Below are positions 17,264 to 25,609 of a stretch of 64,000 nt of DNA, piece by piece (position 1 is the stretch's first letter; each line of letters opens with the position of its first letter). The stretch lies in assembly GCF_001298465.1 (NCBI RefSeq), contig NZ_CP012541.1:1612001-1676000 (forward strand). Direction: 5' to 3'. The notes under the pieces were generated by a model that did no database searches, was not told where the DNA came from, and saw only the letters and a program-made list of their open reading frames with translations. The DNA comes from Campylobacter concisus. GTDB lineage: Bacteria > Campylobacterota > Campylobacteria > Campylobacterales > Campylobacteraceae. The translations under genes were made by a program, and so were the position numbers.

Positions 17264-18151
17264 ATGAAACTAAAGATAGGTTATTTTGCAGATGGTATTT
17301 GGAGCCATAACGCATTTGATAAGCTTATTAAAGACAAAGATATAGAGATAAAATTTATCTGTGCTAGGTATGATTCAAATGATGAAAAACTTCTAAACTA
17401 TGCAAACGAATTTAAAATTGACTATTTAAAGCATAAAGATATAAATTCTGATGAGTTTATTGACAAAATTAAACAATATGATTGCGATTTATTCGTGTCA
17501 ATGTCTTTTAATCAAATTTTTAAATCCAAGATCATAAATTTGCCAAAATATAAAACTATCAATTGCCACGCAGGTAAATTACCGTTTTATCGAGGCAGAA
17601 ACATTCTAAACTGGGCTTTGATAAATGACGAAAAAGAATTCGGAATAACTGTACATTATATGGATACTGGTATAGATACCGGTGACATAATCTTACAAAA
17701 ATGTTTTAACATAACAGACAATGATGACTACAAAAGCATACTGACAAAGGCACACAGCGAGTGTGCAAATATACTATACGAAGCGATATGTTTATTTAAA
17801 AATGGTAAAGCAGAGTCCAAAAAACAAGAGGGTGTCGGGTTTTACTGCTCAAGGCGAATAGAGGGCGATGAAAATTTAAATTTTAATCAAACAAGCAGAG
17901 AGGTGTTTAATTTTGTACGTGCCATTTGTTATCCAGCCATAGTAGCAAGAGCATTTTTAAACGGCAAAGAGATGAAAATAAATAAAGTAGAGCTTGTAAA
18001 AGATGCACCACTATATAAATGTGTTACTGGTGCAATTTTGTGTAAAGACGGTAATACTTTTTTGGTAAAAACACAAGATAGTTTTGTAAAAGTTGTAGAA
18101 TATGAATACGATGGAAAGATTAAGGTGGGAGATAGATTTGATGTCAAATAG
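17264..18151 (+). CDS. Sugar N-formyltransferase (methionyl-tRNA formyltransferase fold)
   Basis: 295 residues. The formyltransferase catalytic triad is present: Asn100 and His102 in INCHAGKLPFYRGRN and Asp138 in DTGIDTGD. The fold uses N10-formyl-tetrahydrofolate to formylate an amino sugar or an amino-acyl group. True Fmt proteins are about 310 residues and lie with def; here the gene sits between legC and legI, exactly where the pathway needs N-acylation of the new C4 amine, normally done by the acetyltransferase LegH. I infer that it formylates the 4-amino sugar, which would give an N-formyl legionaminic-type acid. It is AT-richer than its neighbours and has its own RBS (AAGGAG), hinting at separate acquisition. 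It overlaps legI by 11 bases. Confidence 0.82.
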   Translation: MKLKIGYFADGIWSHNAFDKLIKDKDIEIKFICARYDSNDEKLLNYANEFKIDYLKHKDINSDEFIDKIKQYDCDLFVSMSFNQIFKSKIINLPKYKTINCHAGKLPFYRGRNILNWALINDEKEFGITVHYMDTGIDTGDIILQKCFNITDNDDYKSILTKAHSECANILYEAICLFKNGKAESKKQEGVGFYCSRRIEGDENLNFNQTSREVFNFVRAICYPAIVARAFLNGKEMKINKVELVKDAPLYKCVTGAILCKDGNTFLVKTQDSFVKVVEYEYDGKIKVGDRFDVK

Positions 18152-19142
18152 GGTTTTTATCATAGCCGAGGCCGGGGTTAATCACAATGGCGATAGAAAT
18201 TTAGCTAAAAAACTGATCGATGTAGCAGCTAGTGCTGGCGCTAATGCGGTGAAATTTCAGACCTTTAAAGCTCAAAATCTTGTTTCAAAAAACGCGCAAA
18301 AGGCTAGCTATCAAAAACAAACTACTGATAAAAACGAAAGCCAGTTTGAGATGATAAAAAAGCTTGAACTAGATGAGAATACGCATAAAGAGCTCATAGA
18401 ATACTGCAAACAAAAAAATATCACATTTCTCTCAACTCCTTTTGATAGCGACAGCATAAAGCTTCTTGATGAGCTTGGGCTTAGTACATTTAAAATCCCA
18501 AGTGGCGAGATAACAAATTTACCATATCTTAGGCAGATAGGTGGGCTAAATAAAAAGATCATTCTCTCAACTGGCATGGCAAATTTAGGCGAGGTGGAAT
18601 CTGCGATAGAAGTACTTATAAAAAGCGGCACGAAACGTGAAAACATAAGCCTTCTTCATGCAAATACGCAGTATCCAACGCCGATGGAGGATGTAAATTT
18701 AAAGGCGATGATAACTCTTAAAAATGCCTTCGGTCTTGAGGTCGGATATAGCGATCATACGCTTGGCATCGAGGTTGATATCGCAGCGGTTGCCATGGGT
18801 GCAAAGATCATAGAAAAGCACTTTACACTTGATAAGAGCATGCCTGGACCTGATCATAAGGCTAGTCTTGAGCCAGATGAGCTAGCGGACATGATTAGGG
18901 CTATTAGAAATATCGAACTAGCACTTGGTGATGGGTTAAAGCACTTTAGTAAAAGTGAAAGCGAAAATATCAAAATAGCTAGAAAGTCGATCGTGGCAAA
19001 GTGTGATATAAAAAAGGGTGAAATTTTTAGCGAGAAAAATATCTGCGTAAAACGCCCAGGAGATGGCATAAATCCTATGAGGTGGGATGAGGTGATCGGA
19101 CAAATTTCACAAAAAGATTACAAGCAAGATGATCTGATATGA
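18141..19142 (+). CDS. legI: N,N'-diacyl-legionaminate synthase (NeuB family)
   Basis: 333 residues from MSNRVFIIAEAGVNHNGD, the NeuB-family start; a longer frame upstream runs into the previous gene and is not used. The TIM barrel shows GANAVKFQTFKA, FLSTPFDSDS, FKIPSGEI, LSTGMA, HANTQYPTP, GYSDHTLGIE and EKHFTLDKSMPGPDH; a C-terminal SAF domain (residues about 275-333) has RKSIVAK and KRPGDGI. It condenses the free 2,4-diamido-mannose with phosphoenolpyruvate. Overlap with legG is 4 bases. Confidence 0.92.
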   Translation: MSNRVFIIAEAGVNHNGDRNLAKKLIDVAASAGANAVKFQTFKAQNLVSKNAQKASYQKQTTDKNESQFEMIKKLELDENTHKELIEYCKQKNITFLSTPFDSDSIKLLDELGLSTFKIPSGEITNLPYLRQIGGLNKKIILSTGMANLGEVESAIEVLIKSGTKRENISLLHANTQYPTPMEDVNLKAMITLKNAFGLEVGYSDHTLGIEVDIAAVAMGAKIIEKHFTLDKSMPGPDHKASLEPDELADMIRAIRNIELALGDGLKHFSKSESENIKIARKSIVAKCDIKKGEIFSEKNICVKRPGDGINPMRWDEVIGQISQKDYKQDDLI

Positions 19143-20299
19143 GAAAAATTTGCGTAGTAACTGGCACTAGAGCTGAATATGGCCTACTTTACTGGCTATT
19201 AAAAGAGATTGAGGCAGATAGCGAGCTTGAACTTCAAATAATTGCCACCGGCATGCACTTAAGTCCTGAGTTTGGACTAACATATAAAGAGATAGAAAAA
19301 GAATTTAAGATAGATAAAAAGATAGAAATTTTAAGTAGTTCTCATACAAGCCTTGATATTTGTTCGGAGATGGCAAGAGTTTATGAGAAATTTGCTCCGG
19401 CACTAGCTGAGCTTAAGCCTGATATATTGGTGCTTCTTGGTGATAGATATGAGATATTTGGTGTAGCAGGTGTCGCTAGTATCATGCAAATACCAATAGC
19501 ACATATCCATGGCGGCGAGACCACGCAGGGAGCATTTGACGAAGCTTTTAGACACAGCATAACAAAGATGAGCCATATACATTTTGCAGCTACAAATGAG
19601 TACGCAAATCGCATAATTCAGCTTGGCGAAGAGCCTAGGATGGTTTTTAATGTTGGTGGCCCTGGCATAGAAAATATAAAAAAGTTAAATTTACTAAACA
19701 AAGATGAGTTTGAAAAGTCTATAAAATTTAAGCTTGCTAAAAAAAATATCCTCATCACTTTTCATCCGGTGACACTTGAAAATAGTAGTGCAAGAGAGCA
19801 GTTTGGTGAGCTTTTAAAAGCAATAGATGAGTTAGAGGATACAAATTTTATCTTTACAAAAGCAAATAGCGATACAGATGGCGATGTGATAAATAAAATG
19901 ATAGATGAGTATGTGAGTAAAAATTCACAAAAAGCTGTGGCGTTTGCTTCACTTGGGCAGCTAAGATACTTAAGTGCGATAAAATTTGTTGATATTGTCC
20001 TAGGAAATAGCTCGAGTGGCTTAACGGAAGCACCAAGCTTTAAAAAGGCTACTATAAATATAGGCGACCGCCAAAAAGGACGCGCTAGAGCTAGCAGTGT
20101 GATAGACGTTAGGCCTGTTAAAGAAGAAATTTTAGCTGCTATAACAAAAGCATATTCGAAGGAATTTAAGCAAATTTTACAAGACACAATCAATCCATAC
20201 GATAGTGGTAGCCCAAGTAAAAAAATACTAAAAATTTTAAAAGAGCTAGAGCTTGATGATATTTTGAAAAAGAAATTTTATGATATAGGTTTGAAATGA
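19139..20299 (+). CDS. legG: Hydrolysing nucleotide-sugar 2-epimerase (NeuC/LegG)
   Basis: 386 residues. N-terminal ICVVTGTRAEYGLLYWLL is the family signature, followed by LGDRYEIFGVAGVA, AHIHGGETTQGAFDEA, RHSITKMSHIHFA, and SSGLTEAPSFKKATINIGDRQ in the second Rossmann domain. It releases the nucleotide and inverts C2, giving the free diamido-trideoxy-mannose used by LegI. It overlaps both neighbours by 4 bases. The gene order legI-legG-ptmE-ptmF-legF-ptmA is the same as Cj1327-Cj1332 of C. jejuni. Confidence 0.92.
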   Translation: MRKICVVTGTRAEYGLLYWLLKEIEADSELELQIIATGMHLSPEFGLTYKEIEKEFKIDKKIEILSSSHTSLDICSEMARVYEKFAPALAELKPDILVLLGDRYEIFGVAGVASIMQIPIAHIHGGETTQGAFDEAFRHSITKMSHIHFAATNEYANRIIQLGEEPRMVFNVGGPGIENIKKLNLLNKDEFEKSIKFKLAKKNILITFHPVTLENSSAREQFGELLKAIDELEDTNFIFTKANSDTDGDVINKMIDEYVSKNSQKAVAFASLGQLRYLSAIKFVDIVLGNSSSGLTEAPSFKKATINIGDRQKGRARASSVIDVRPVKEEILAAITKAYSKEFKQILQDTINPYDSGSPSKKILKILKELELDDILKKKFYDIGLK

Positions 20300-21342
20300 G
20301 AATAGTAAACGATATAAAGCTAAGCATAAATTCAACCATAAAAGACGCCTTGCAAACAATCAATAATGGCGGGCTCCAAATAGCTATTGTCGTGGATGAA
20401 AACGATAGCCTTGTAGGTACAATAACAGATGGGGATATCAGGCGCGGACTACTAAATGGTCTTGATCTAAATAGCAACATAAATCTTATAGTACACAAGA
20501 GTCCAAGTACTGCAAATGTTGGCGACACAAAAGAGTCTATACTAAAAATAGCCCTTGCTAAAAAACTTCATAAAATCCCACTAATAGATGAACTTGGAAA
20601 GCTAGTTGGCATAGAAGATATCGAAGATATTATAAAGCCAGCCAGTAAAACAAACAAAGTCATTTTAATGGTAGGAGGCCTTGGCACTAGGCTTAGACCA
20701 CTTACGCAAGATACCCCAAAGCCAATGTTAAAGGTCGGAAACAAGCCGATACTTCAAACGATAGTTGAGAAATTTGCAGAGTATGGCTTTGTAAATATCA
20801 CTATGTGTGTAAATTTTAATGCAGGCATCATCAAGGACTATTTTGGTGACGGTAAGGAATTTGGAGTAAACATTGACTACATTTTAGAGCAAAAAAGAAT
20901 GGGTACAGCAGGTGCATTAAGCTTACTTAAAGAGCGACCAAACGAGCCATTTTTTGTAATGAATGGTGATCTTCTTACAAATGTAAATTTCGAGCATATT
21001 TTTAACTACCACATGCTAAATAAAGCTACAGCCACAATGTGTGTAAGAGAGTATGACTACGAAGTGCCTTATGGCGTTGTAAAAATGAATGACAACAAGA
21101 TAGTAGAGATCTCAGAAAAACCGGTGCAGAAATTTTTCGTAAGTGCTGGGATATATATGCTCTCACCTGAAATTTTAGATTTGATCCCGAAAAATGAGTT
21201 TTACGATATGCCGACTCTTTTTGAAAAAGCCATAAGCCAAGGTAAAAACGTAATCTCATTTCCTATACACGAGTATTGGATTGACATAGGACGATTAGAA
21301 GAGTATCAAAAAGCAAATGAAGAATACGCAAAAATATTTTGA
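20296..21342 (+). CDS. ptmE: PtmE-type sugar-1-phosphate guanylyltransferase with CBS domains
   Basis: 348 residues. Two CBS motifs fill residues 1-115 (QIAIVVDENDSLVGTITDGD, then LHKIPLIDELGKLVGIE). A nucleotidyltransferase domain follows from about residue 120 with MVGGLGTRLRPLTQDTPKPM and MNGDLLTNVNFEH. In C. jejuni PtmE makes GDP-glucosamine from glucosamine-1-phosphate, the nucleotide sugar that feeds LegB. The CBS pair probably binds a nucleotide and regulates the enzyme. It overlaps legG by 4 bases. Confidence 0.9.
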   Translation: MRIVNDIKLSINSTIKDALQTINNGGLQIAIVVDENDSLVGTITDGDIRRGLLNGLDLNSNINLIVHKSPSTANVGDTKESILKIALAKKLHKIPLIDELGKLVGIEDIEDIIKPASKTNKVILMVGGLGTRLRPLTQDTPKPMLKVGNKPILQTIVEKFAEYGFVNITMCVNFNAGIIKDYFGDGKEFGVNIDYILEQKRMGTAGALSLLKERPNEPFFVMNGDLLTNVNFEHIFNYHMLNKATATMCVREYDYEVPYGVVKMNDNKIVEISEKPVQKFFVSAGIYMLSPEILDLIPKNEFYDMPTLFEKAISQGKNVISFPIHEYWIDIGRLEEYQKANEEYAKIF

Positions 21343-21355
21343 TGAGGCATTTTAG

Positions 21356-22258
21356 ATGAAAGCTCTTATCTTAGGCTATGGCTCGATTGGTAAAAGGCAT
21401 TACGAAGTATTGGAAGCTTTACCGCAGATAGATGAGATCTGCCTCGTTACTAGCCAAGATGTAGCCAATAAAATTTGTTACAAAAGTTTAGAAGAAGTCT
21501 CAAATTTAGACAAGTTTGACTACTTTGTCATAGCAACTCCCACATTTTTACACCTGCAAAATTTAAAATTTTTAGACGAGAAAGTAAAAGATAAAATAAT
21601 ACTTTGCGAAAAGCCTTTGTTTGAGAAATTTTACGATTTTACACCAAAAAACAACAAAATTTTTGTAGGCTACGTACTTAGATTTCATCCTCTTTTACAA
21701 AAACTAAAAGAGCTTTTGAAGAGTGAAAAAATTTTATACATAAATGCTAGTTGTGGACAGTATCTACCAAGCTGGAGAAGCGGCGACTATACAAAATGTT
21801 ATAGTGCTAGCAAAGAAAAAGGCGGTGGGGTTTTGCTAGATCTTAGTCATGAGTTAGACTATACCATGTGGCTGTGTGGCAAATTTAAGAGCATAAAAAG
21901 CTTTCAAGATAAAATCTCAAATTTGCAGATAACAAGTGATGATTTATGTTTAATCTTTGGCAAAACAGACAATAATGTAGTAGCCAATATAAGCATTGAT
22001 TATTTAAGCCATATGACGCATAGAAACGTGCGAGTGGAGTGCGAAGGCTCCACTTATGAGCTTAATTTCATAAAAGGTACTCTCACAAAACAAGATATCA
22101 ATAGGCAAATTTTTAACATGCCAAATTTGGAAAGAAATGAGATGTTTCTAGCTATGCATAAAGATGTCCTAGGTGAACAAAGATACGTTTGTGGCTTTAG
22201 CGAAGGACAAGATACTATGGGCACAATAGATCAAATTCAAAGGCAAAATAATGAGTAA
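21356..22258 (+). CDS. ptmF: Gfo/Idh/MocA-family oxidoreductase (PtmF-like)
   Basis: 300 residues. Residues 1-15 (KALILGYGSIGKRHY) form the NAD(P)-binding loop; EKPLFEK near residue 85 supplies the EKP lysine of this family, and GGGVLLDLSHELDYTMWL is the usual catalytic-domain segment. C. jejuni PtmF acts with PtmA in making glucosamine-6-phosphate from fructose-6-phosphate for this pathway. It overlaps legF by 8 bases. Confidence 0.85.
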   Translation: MKALILGYGSIGKRHYEVLEALPQIDEICLVTSQDVANKICYKSLEEVSNLDKFDYFVIATPTFLHLQNLKFLDEKVKDKIILCEKPLFEKFYDFTPKNNKIFVGYVLRFHPLLQKLKELLKSEKILYINASCGQYLPSWRSGDYTKCYSASKEKGGGVLLDLSHELDYTMWLCGKFKSIKSFQDKISNLQITSDDLCLIFGKTDNNVVANISIDYLSHMTHRNVRVECEGSTYELNFIKGTLTKQDINRQIFNMPNLERNEMFLAMHKDVLGEQRYVCGFSEGQDTMGTIDQIQRQNNE

Positions 22259-22958
22259 TGTGTTATGTACAATATGTGCAAGAGGCGGTAGTAAGGGTGT
22301 AAAAGGAAAAAATATACGTGAGCTTTGTGGAAAACCACTTATTGCTTACACCATAGAGCAAGCCAGAGAGTCAAATTTATTTGAACATATAGTAATCAGT
22401 ACTGATAGCGATTTGATCGCAGAAACAGCAGTAAAATACGGTGCAGAAGTCTTTTTTAAAAGAGATGCTGCTATGGCCAGCGATACAGCCGGAAAGCTTG
22501 ATGTAATAAAAGATGCTTTTTTAAAAAGCGAACAACATTATGCACAAAGATTTGATTATGAGATTGATCTTGATGCAACAGCTCCACTTCGTGATGTAAG
22601 CGATATCATAAACGCTTACAATCAGTTTCTACACGATAAAAATGACAACCTAATAACCGCGATGCCAAGCAGAAGAAGTCCATACTTTAACTTGGTTGAA
22701 ATTTATCCTGATGGACATGTGGGGCTTGCAAAAACTTTAGCAAAAGCCATTGTAAGACGACAAGATGCACCAAAGACTTATGATATGAACGCTTCTATCT
22801 ATATCTGGAAACGTGAAGCCTTGCTAAATAACGATACATTGTTTTTGCCAAAAACTGGGCTTTATGTGATGAGTGAAGACAGATCAATCGATATAGATTG
22901 TGAACTGGATTTTAGATTTGTAGAGTTTTTAATGAAGGAAAAAAATGCTAACAGATAA
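22251..22958 (+). CDS. legF: CMP-legionaminate synthetase (acylneuraminate cytidylyltransferase)
   Basis: 235 residues. NVLCTICARGGSKGVKGKN is the CTP-binding motif of CMP-sialic-acid synthetase-like enzymes; SNLFEHIVISTDSD, EIDLDATAPLRDVSDI and DIDCELDFRFVE follow in order. It activates the nonulosonic acid with CTP so that Maf can transfer it. Also named ptmB in C. jejuni (Cj1331). It overlaps ptmA by 14 bases. Confidence 0.92.
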   Translation: MSNVLCTICARGGSKGVKGKNIRELCGKPLIAYTIEQARESNLFEHIVISTDSDLIAETAVKYGAEVFFKRDAAMASDTAGKLDVIKDAFLKSEQHYAQRFDYEIDLDATAPLRDVSDIINAYNQFLHDKNDNLITAMPSRRSPYFNLVEIYPDGHVGLAKTLAKAIVRRQDAPKTYDMNASIYIWKREALLNNDTLFLPKTGLYVMSEDRSIDIDCELDFRFVEFLMKEKNANR

Positions 22959-23715
22959 GGTCATAGTAGTAACGGGAGGGGCTGGTAGGATAGGAAGTGC
23001 TTTTATAAGAGCTATCGTTAATCAAAATGGCATTGGTGTGATAGCAGAGGTAGATACAAAAAGAGCAAATTTACTAAAAGACGAGGTATTGAGCTCAAAT
23101 AAAGATGCAAGGATCGAAGTTCTACAAATTGATATCAGTGACGTAAATTCTGTTAATGAAGCCATAAATTTCTTACACTCAAAATATGGCCACGTAGATG
23201 CACTGGTAAATAACGCCTATCCAAAAAACAAAAATTACGGTAAGAAATTTTTTGAGATAGATATGAATGATTTCAATGCCTTTTTAAATTTACACCTTGG
23301 TGGATACTTTAATATCTCACAAAATTTTATAAAATTCTTTTTAGAGCAAGGTTACGGCGATATCATAAATATCTCATCTATACAAGGTATCGGAGCGCCT
23401 GCTTTTGAGACTTACGAGGGAACAAATATGCACTCTCCTGTCGAATATACAGTAGTAAAACATGGCCTTCTTGGCATGACAAAATACATGGCAAAGATGT
23501 TCAAAAAAGACAATATCCGAGTAAACGCTATAAGTCCTGGAGGAATTTTAGATGGGCAGCCTGAGCCATTTTTAAGCCAATATAAAAAAAGATGTGGCAT
23601 GAAAGGAATGCTCAATGCAAATGATATTTGCGGTACTTTGATCTATTTATTAAGCGACGTATCAAAATATGTAAATGGACAAAATATCGTAGTTGATGAT
23701 GGATTTAGTTTATAA
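22945..23715 (+). CDS. ptmA: Short-chain dehydrogenase PtmA
   Basis: 256 residues of the SDR family. VTGGAGRIGSAF (about residues 9-20) binds the dinucleotide, NNAYP marks the NNAG-type motif, and YTVVKHG supplies Tyr and Lys of the active site. PtmA works with PtmF in forming the glucosamine precursor of GDP-GlcNAc in the legionaminic pathway. Last gene of the operon; a 12-bp hairpin follows the stop. Confidence 0.9.
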   Translation: MLTDKVIVVTGGAGRIGSAFIRAIVNQNGIGVIAEVDTKRANLLKDEVLSSNKDARIEVLQIDISDVNSVNEAINFLHSKYGHVDALVNNAYPKNKNYGKKFFEIDMNDFNAFLNLHLGGYFNISQNFIKFFLEQGYGDIINISSIQGIGAPAFETYEGTNMHSPVEYTVVKHGLLGMTKYMAKMFKKDNIRVNAISPGGILDGQPEPFLSQYKKRCGMKGMLNANDICGTLIYLLSDVSKYVNGQNIVVDDGFSL

Positions 23716-23716
23716 T

Positions 23717-23747
23717 TTAAAGCCTTAGTTTGCCACTAAGGCTTTAA
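23717..23747 (+). terminator. Hairpin at the end of the glycosylation operon
   Basis: TTAAAGCCTTAG, a 7-base loop and CTAAGGCTTTAA form a perfect 12-bp stem starting 2 bases after the ptmA stop. No T run follows on the plus strand, so termination is inferred from position and stem strength. Confidence 0.6.
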
Positions 23748-23824
23748 GTAGCAAATTTAGAATGAGTATTTTAAAATCTTATATACAAAGCTTAAGATAT
23801 TTTATTGATTGTAAAAGTATAAAA

Positions 23825-23845
23825 CCCCAAAGCTAGGCTTTGGGG
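23825..23845 (-). terminator. Terminator hairpin downstream of the flagellin gene
   Basis: CCCCAAAGC-TAG-GCTTTGGGG is a perfect 9-bp stem with 3-base loop; on the minus strand it is followed by TTTTATA, as in a Rho-independent terminator for flagellin. Confidence 0.75.
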
Positions 23846-23882
23846 TGTGGGTTTGCGTATTGTAAAAGCATTAACACTCTTA

Positions 23883-23906
23883 AGGCTTTGTGCTACTACA
23901 AAGCCT
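23883..23906 (-). terminator. First hairpin after the flagellin stop codon
   Basis: AGGCTTTGT, loop GCTACT, ACAAAGCCT: a perfect 9-bp stem about 20 bases after the flagellin stop. It lacks a following T run; it may protect the mRNA 3' end or add to the stronger hairpin beyond it. Confidence 0.5.
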
Positions 23907-23926
23907 CTACTTAAAACCTTAATTAA

Positions 23927-25420
23927 CTACTGTAGTAGCTTCATTACGTTTTGTTGTACGCTGTTTGCTTGACTCATAGCATAAGCACCTGACTGAGCTA
24001 GGATGTTATGTTTTGAGAAGTTAGCAGACTCGCTAGCAAAATCAACATCTCTGATTTGAGATTCTGCTGATTTTACGTTAACTTGAGTTACAGTGATGTT
24101 ATTAACTGTAGCTTGAAGTTGGTTTTGAACTGAACCAAGGTCTGAACGAACTTGATCTAGTGTTTTTTGAGCAGACTCAGCGATACTCATAACAGCCATC
24201 GCACCACGAAGTGTCATAACACCTGCTGATTGGTTTACTGTTAAAGCTGCACTCATTCTTTGAAAGCCCATAGCAGTTGCTAGGGTTTTATCTATTTGTC
24301 CTCTTATGTCTCTTAGAGATACTGATTGTTGAGCACCACCATCAGCAGAGAATGCTATTGACAATTTAGTAGCACCGCCACCTTCTAGTTTAATATCTCT
24401 ACCATCAAGACGAACCAAATTTAGTCTTCCAACAAAGCCTTTTGTTAAATTGTTACCTTTTCCGCCAAGTCCTTTCTCAATGTCTGTACCAGTTGCAACA
24501 ATAGCACGACCATCACGGCTTGTTAGTACCATTTTACCAGTTTCAGCGTCAACTGAAGCTTCAACACCAGTTTGATCTTTTACAGAGTTGATAGCATTTA
24601 CAAGTGCACCGTTTGAGTCATTTGCTTTAACTTCTAAGTCGCCGATTTTAACGCCGTTGATTGTTAAAGATTTAATTAGACCACCAGCAATAGCAGCACT
24701 AGCCTTCCAAGTAACATCGGCTGTCGCTCTAACACCAGTTCTATCAGCAACTTTATTGATATTCTCGGCTAGAGCACCAAGTCCTTTACCAATGCCTGTT
24801 GAGATAACAGCAGATGTAACGCCAACATCATTTACACCATCAACGTTTAAGAATTTAAGCTTTACTTCACCCATAGCGGTAAGTAATTTTGAACTCTCAA
24901 AACGTGTAAGACCGATCTTGTCAGATGTGGTCGCACCAATACTTGCTTTAACAGTTTGGTTTGAATAAGCACCTATTTGGAACTCTTTATTAGAGAATGT
25001 TCCATTTAGTAGTTGCTGACCGTTAAATGAAGTAGTGTTACCGATATTGTCAAGCTCTTCCATTAGACGAACGATATCAGCTTGCAATGCTTGGCGTGAT
25101 TGAGTTGTTTGGCCGTCTTGAGCTGATTGAGTAGCTTTTGTCTTGATAGTATCAAGAATTTTTAGCTGCTCGTCCATAGCTTTATCGGCAACTTGAATGA
25201 TACCAATAGCATCATTACCGTTTGCAATAGCTTGACCTAAAGCTGAAGCTTGACTTCTTAAGCTATCTGCGATAGATAGACCTGAAGCATCGTCTGCAGC
25301 TGTTTGAATCCTAAGACCTGAGCTAAGTTTGTTAAGTGACTTAGATAGGTCAGTGTTGTTGCTAACTGCGTTAGCGTGTGTGTTAAGTGCGTTTACGTTT
25401 GTGTTAATACGAAAACTCAT
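23927..25420 (-). CDS. flaA: Flagellin
   Basis: 497 residues. The N-terminal D0/D1 part ([19 protein letters not shown], then [19 protein letters not shown]) and the C-terminal helix ([18 protein letters not shown], then QNVMKLLQ) are classical; the middle (about 180-390) is the variable surface domain that carries glycans in Campylobacter. The D1 region around residues 85-100 has the epsilon-proteobacterial sequence type that avoids TLR5 recognition (family knowledge). It is transcribed toward the end of the glycosylation operon, has a sigma-28 promoter and two terminator-like hairpins. Only one flagellin gene is in this window; whether a flaB exists elsewhere cannot be told. Confidence 0.96.
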   Translation of the reverse strand: MSFRINTNVNALNTHANAVSNNTDLSKSLNKLSSGLRIQTAADDASGLSIADSLRSQASALGQAIANGNDAIGIIQVADKAMDEQLKILDTIKTKATQSAQDGQTTQSRQALQADIVRLMEELDNIGNTTSFNGQQLLNGTFSNKEFQIGAYSNQTVKASIGATTSDKIGLTRFESSKLLTAMGEVKLKFLNVDGVNDVGVTSAVISTGIGKGLGALAENINKVADRTGVRATADVTWKASAAIAGGLIKSLTINGVKIGDLEVKANDSNGALVNAINSVKDQTGVEASVDAETGKMVLTSRDGRAIVATGTDIEKGLGGKGNNLTKGFVGRLNLVRLDGRDIKLEGGGATKLSIAFSADGGAQQSVSLRDIRGQIDKTLATAMGFQRMSAALTVNQSAGVMTLRGAMAVMSIAESAQKTLDQVRSDLGSVQNQLQATVNNITVTQVNVKSAESQIRDVDFASESANFSKHNILAQSGAYAMSQANSVQQNVMKLLQ

Positions 25421-25443
25421 TGTAAATCCTTTTAATTTTTAGT

Positions 25444-25460
25444 TACGACTTCTTGTCGCA
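25444..25460 (-). other. Small hairpin in the flagellin leader
   Basis: TACGAC-TTCTT-GTCGCA on the plus strand pairs over 6 bp (one G-T). It would sit near the 5' end of the flagellin mRNA, between the promoter and the AAGGAT ribosome site, where a stem can slow 5' end decay. Position is seen; the role is inferred. Confidence 0.4.
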
Positions 25461-25466
25461 CAAAAA

Positions 25467-25495
25467 CTATATCGTGAAATTTTTTAAAAACTTTA
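25467..25495 (-). promoter_or_regulatory. Sigma-28 (FliA) promoter of flagellin
   Basis: On the minus strand TAAAGTTT (25488-25495) is followed after 11 bases by CACGATAT (core CGATATAG at 25467-25474), the sigma-28 consensus arrangement TAAAGTTT-N11-GCCGATAA. It lies about 47 bases upstream of the flagellin ATG. Confidence 0.85.
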
Positions 25496-25575
25496 TAGGC
25501 ATGAATGAAAAAATTTTTAAAATAATGAAGACGGATTTGATTTTTACACCTTGATACTTTAAAAATTATTTTTGC

Positions 25576-25581
25576 TACAAT
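25576..25581 (+). promoter_or_regulatory. -10 box of topA
   Basis: TACAAT about 28 bases before the topA ATG within an AT-rich region; no clear -35 box, as is common in Campylobacter. Confidence 0.45.
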
Positions 25582-25609
25582 TACGCCAAAAAATTAAAGG
25601 CTATATATA

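Noticed and set aside
17264-18151. Housekeeping methionyl-tRNA formyltransferase
   Set aside because: The catalytic triad is the same, but the gene lies within the nonulosonic acid operon, away from def, and its C-terminal domain is unlike Fmt.
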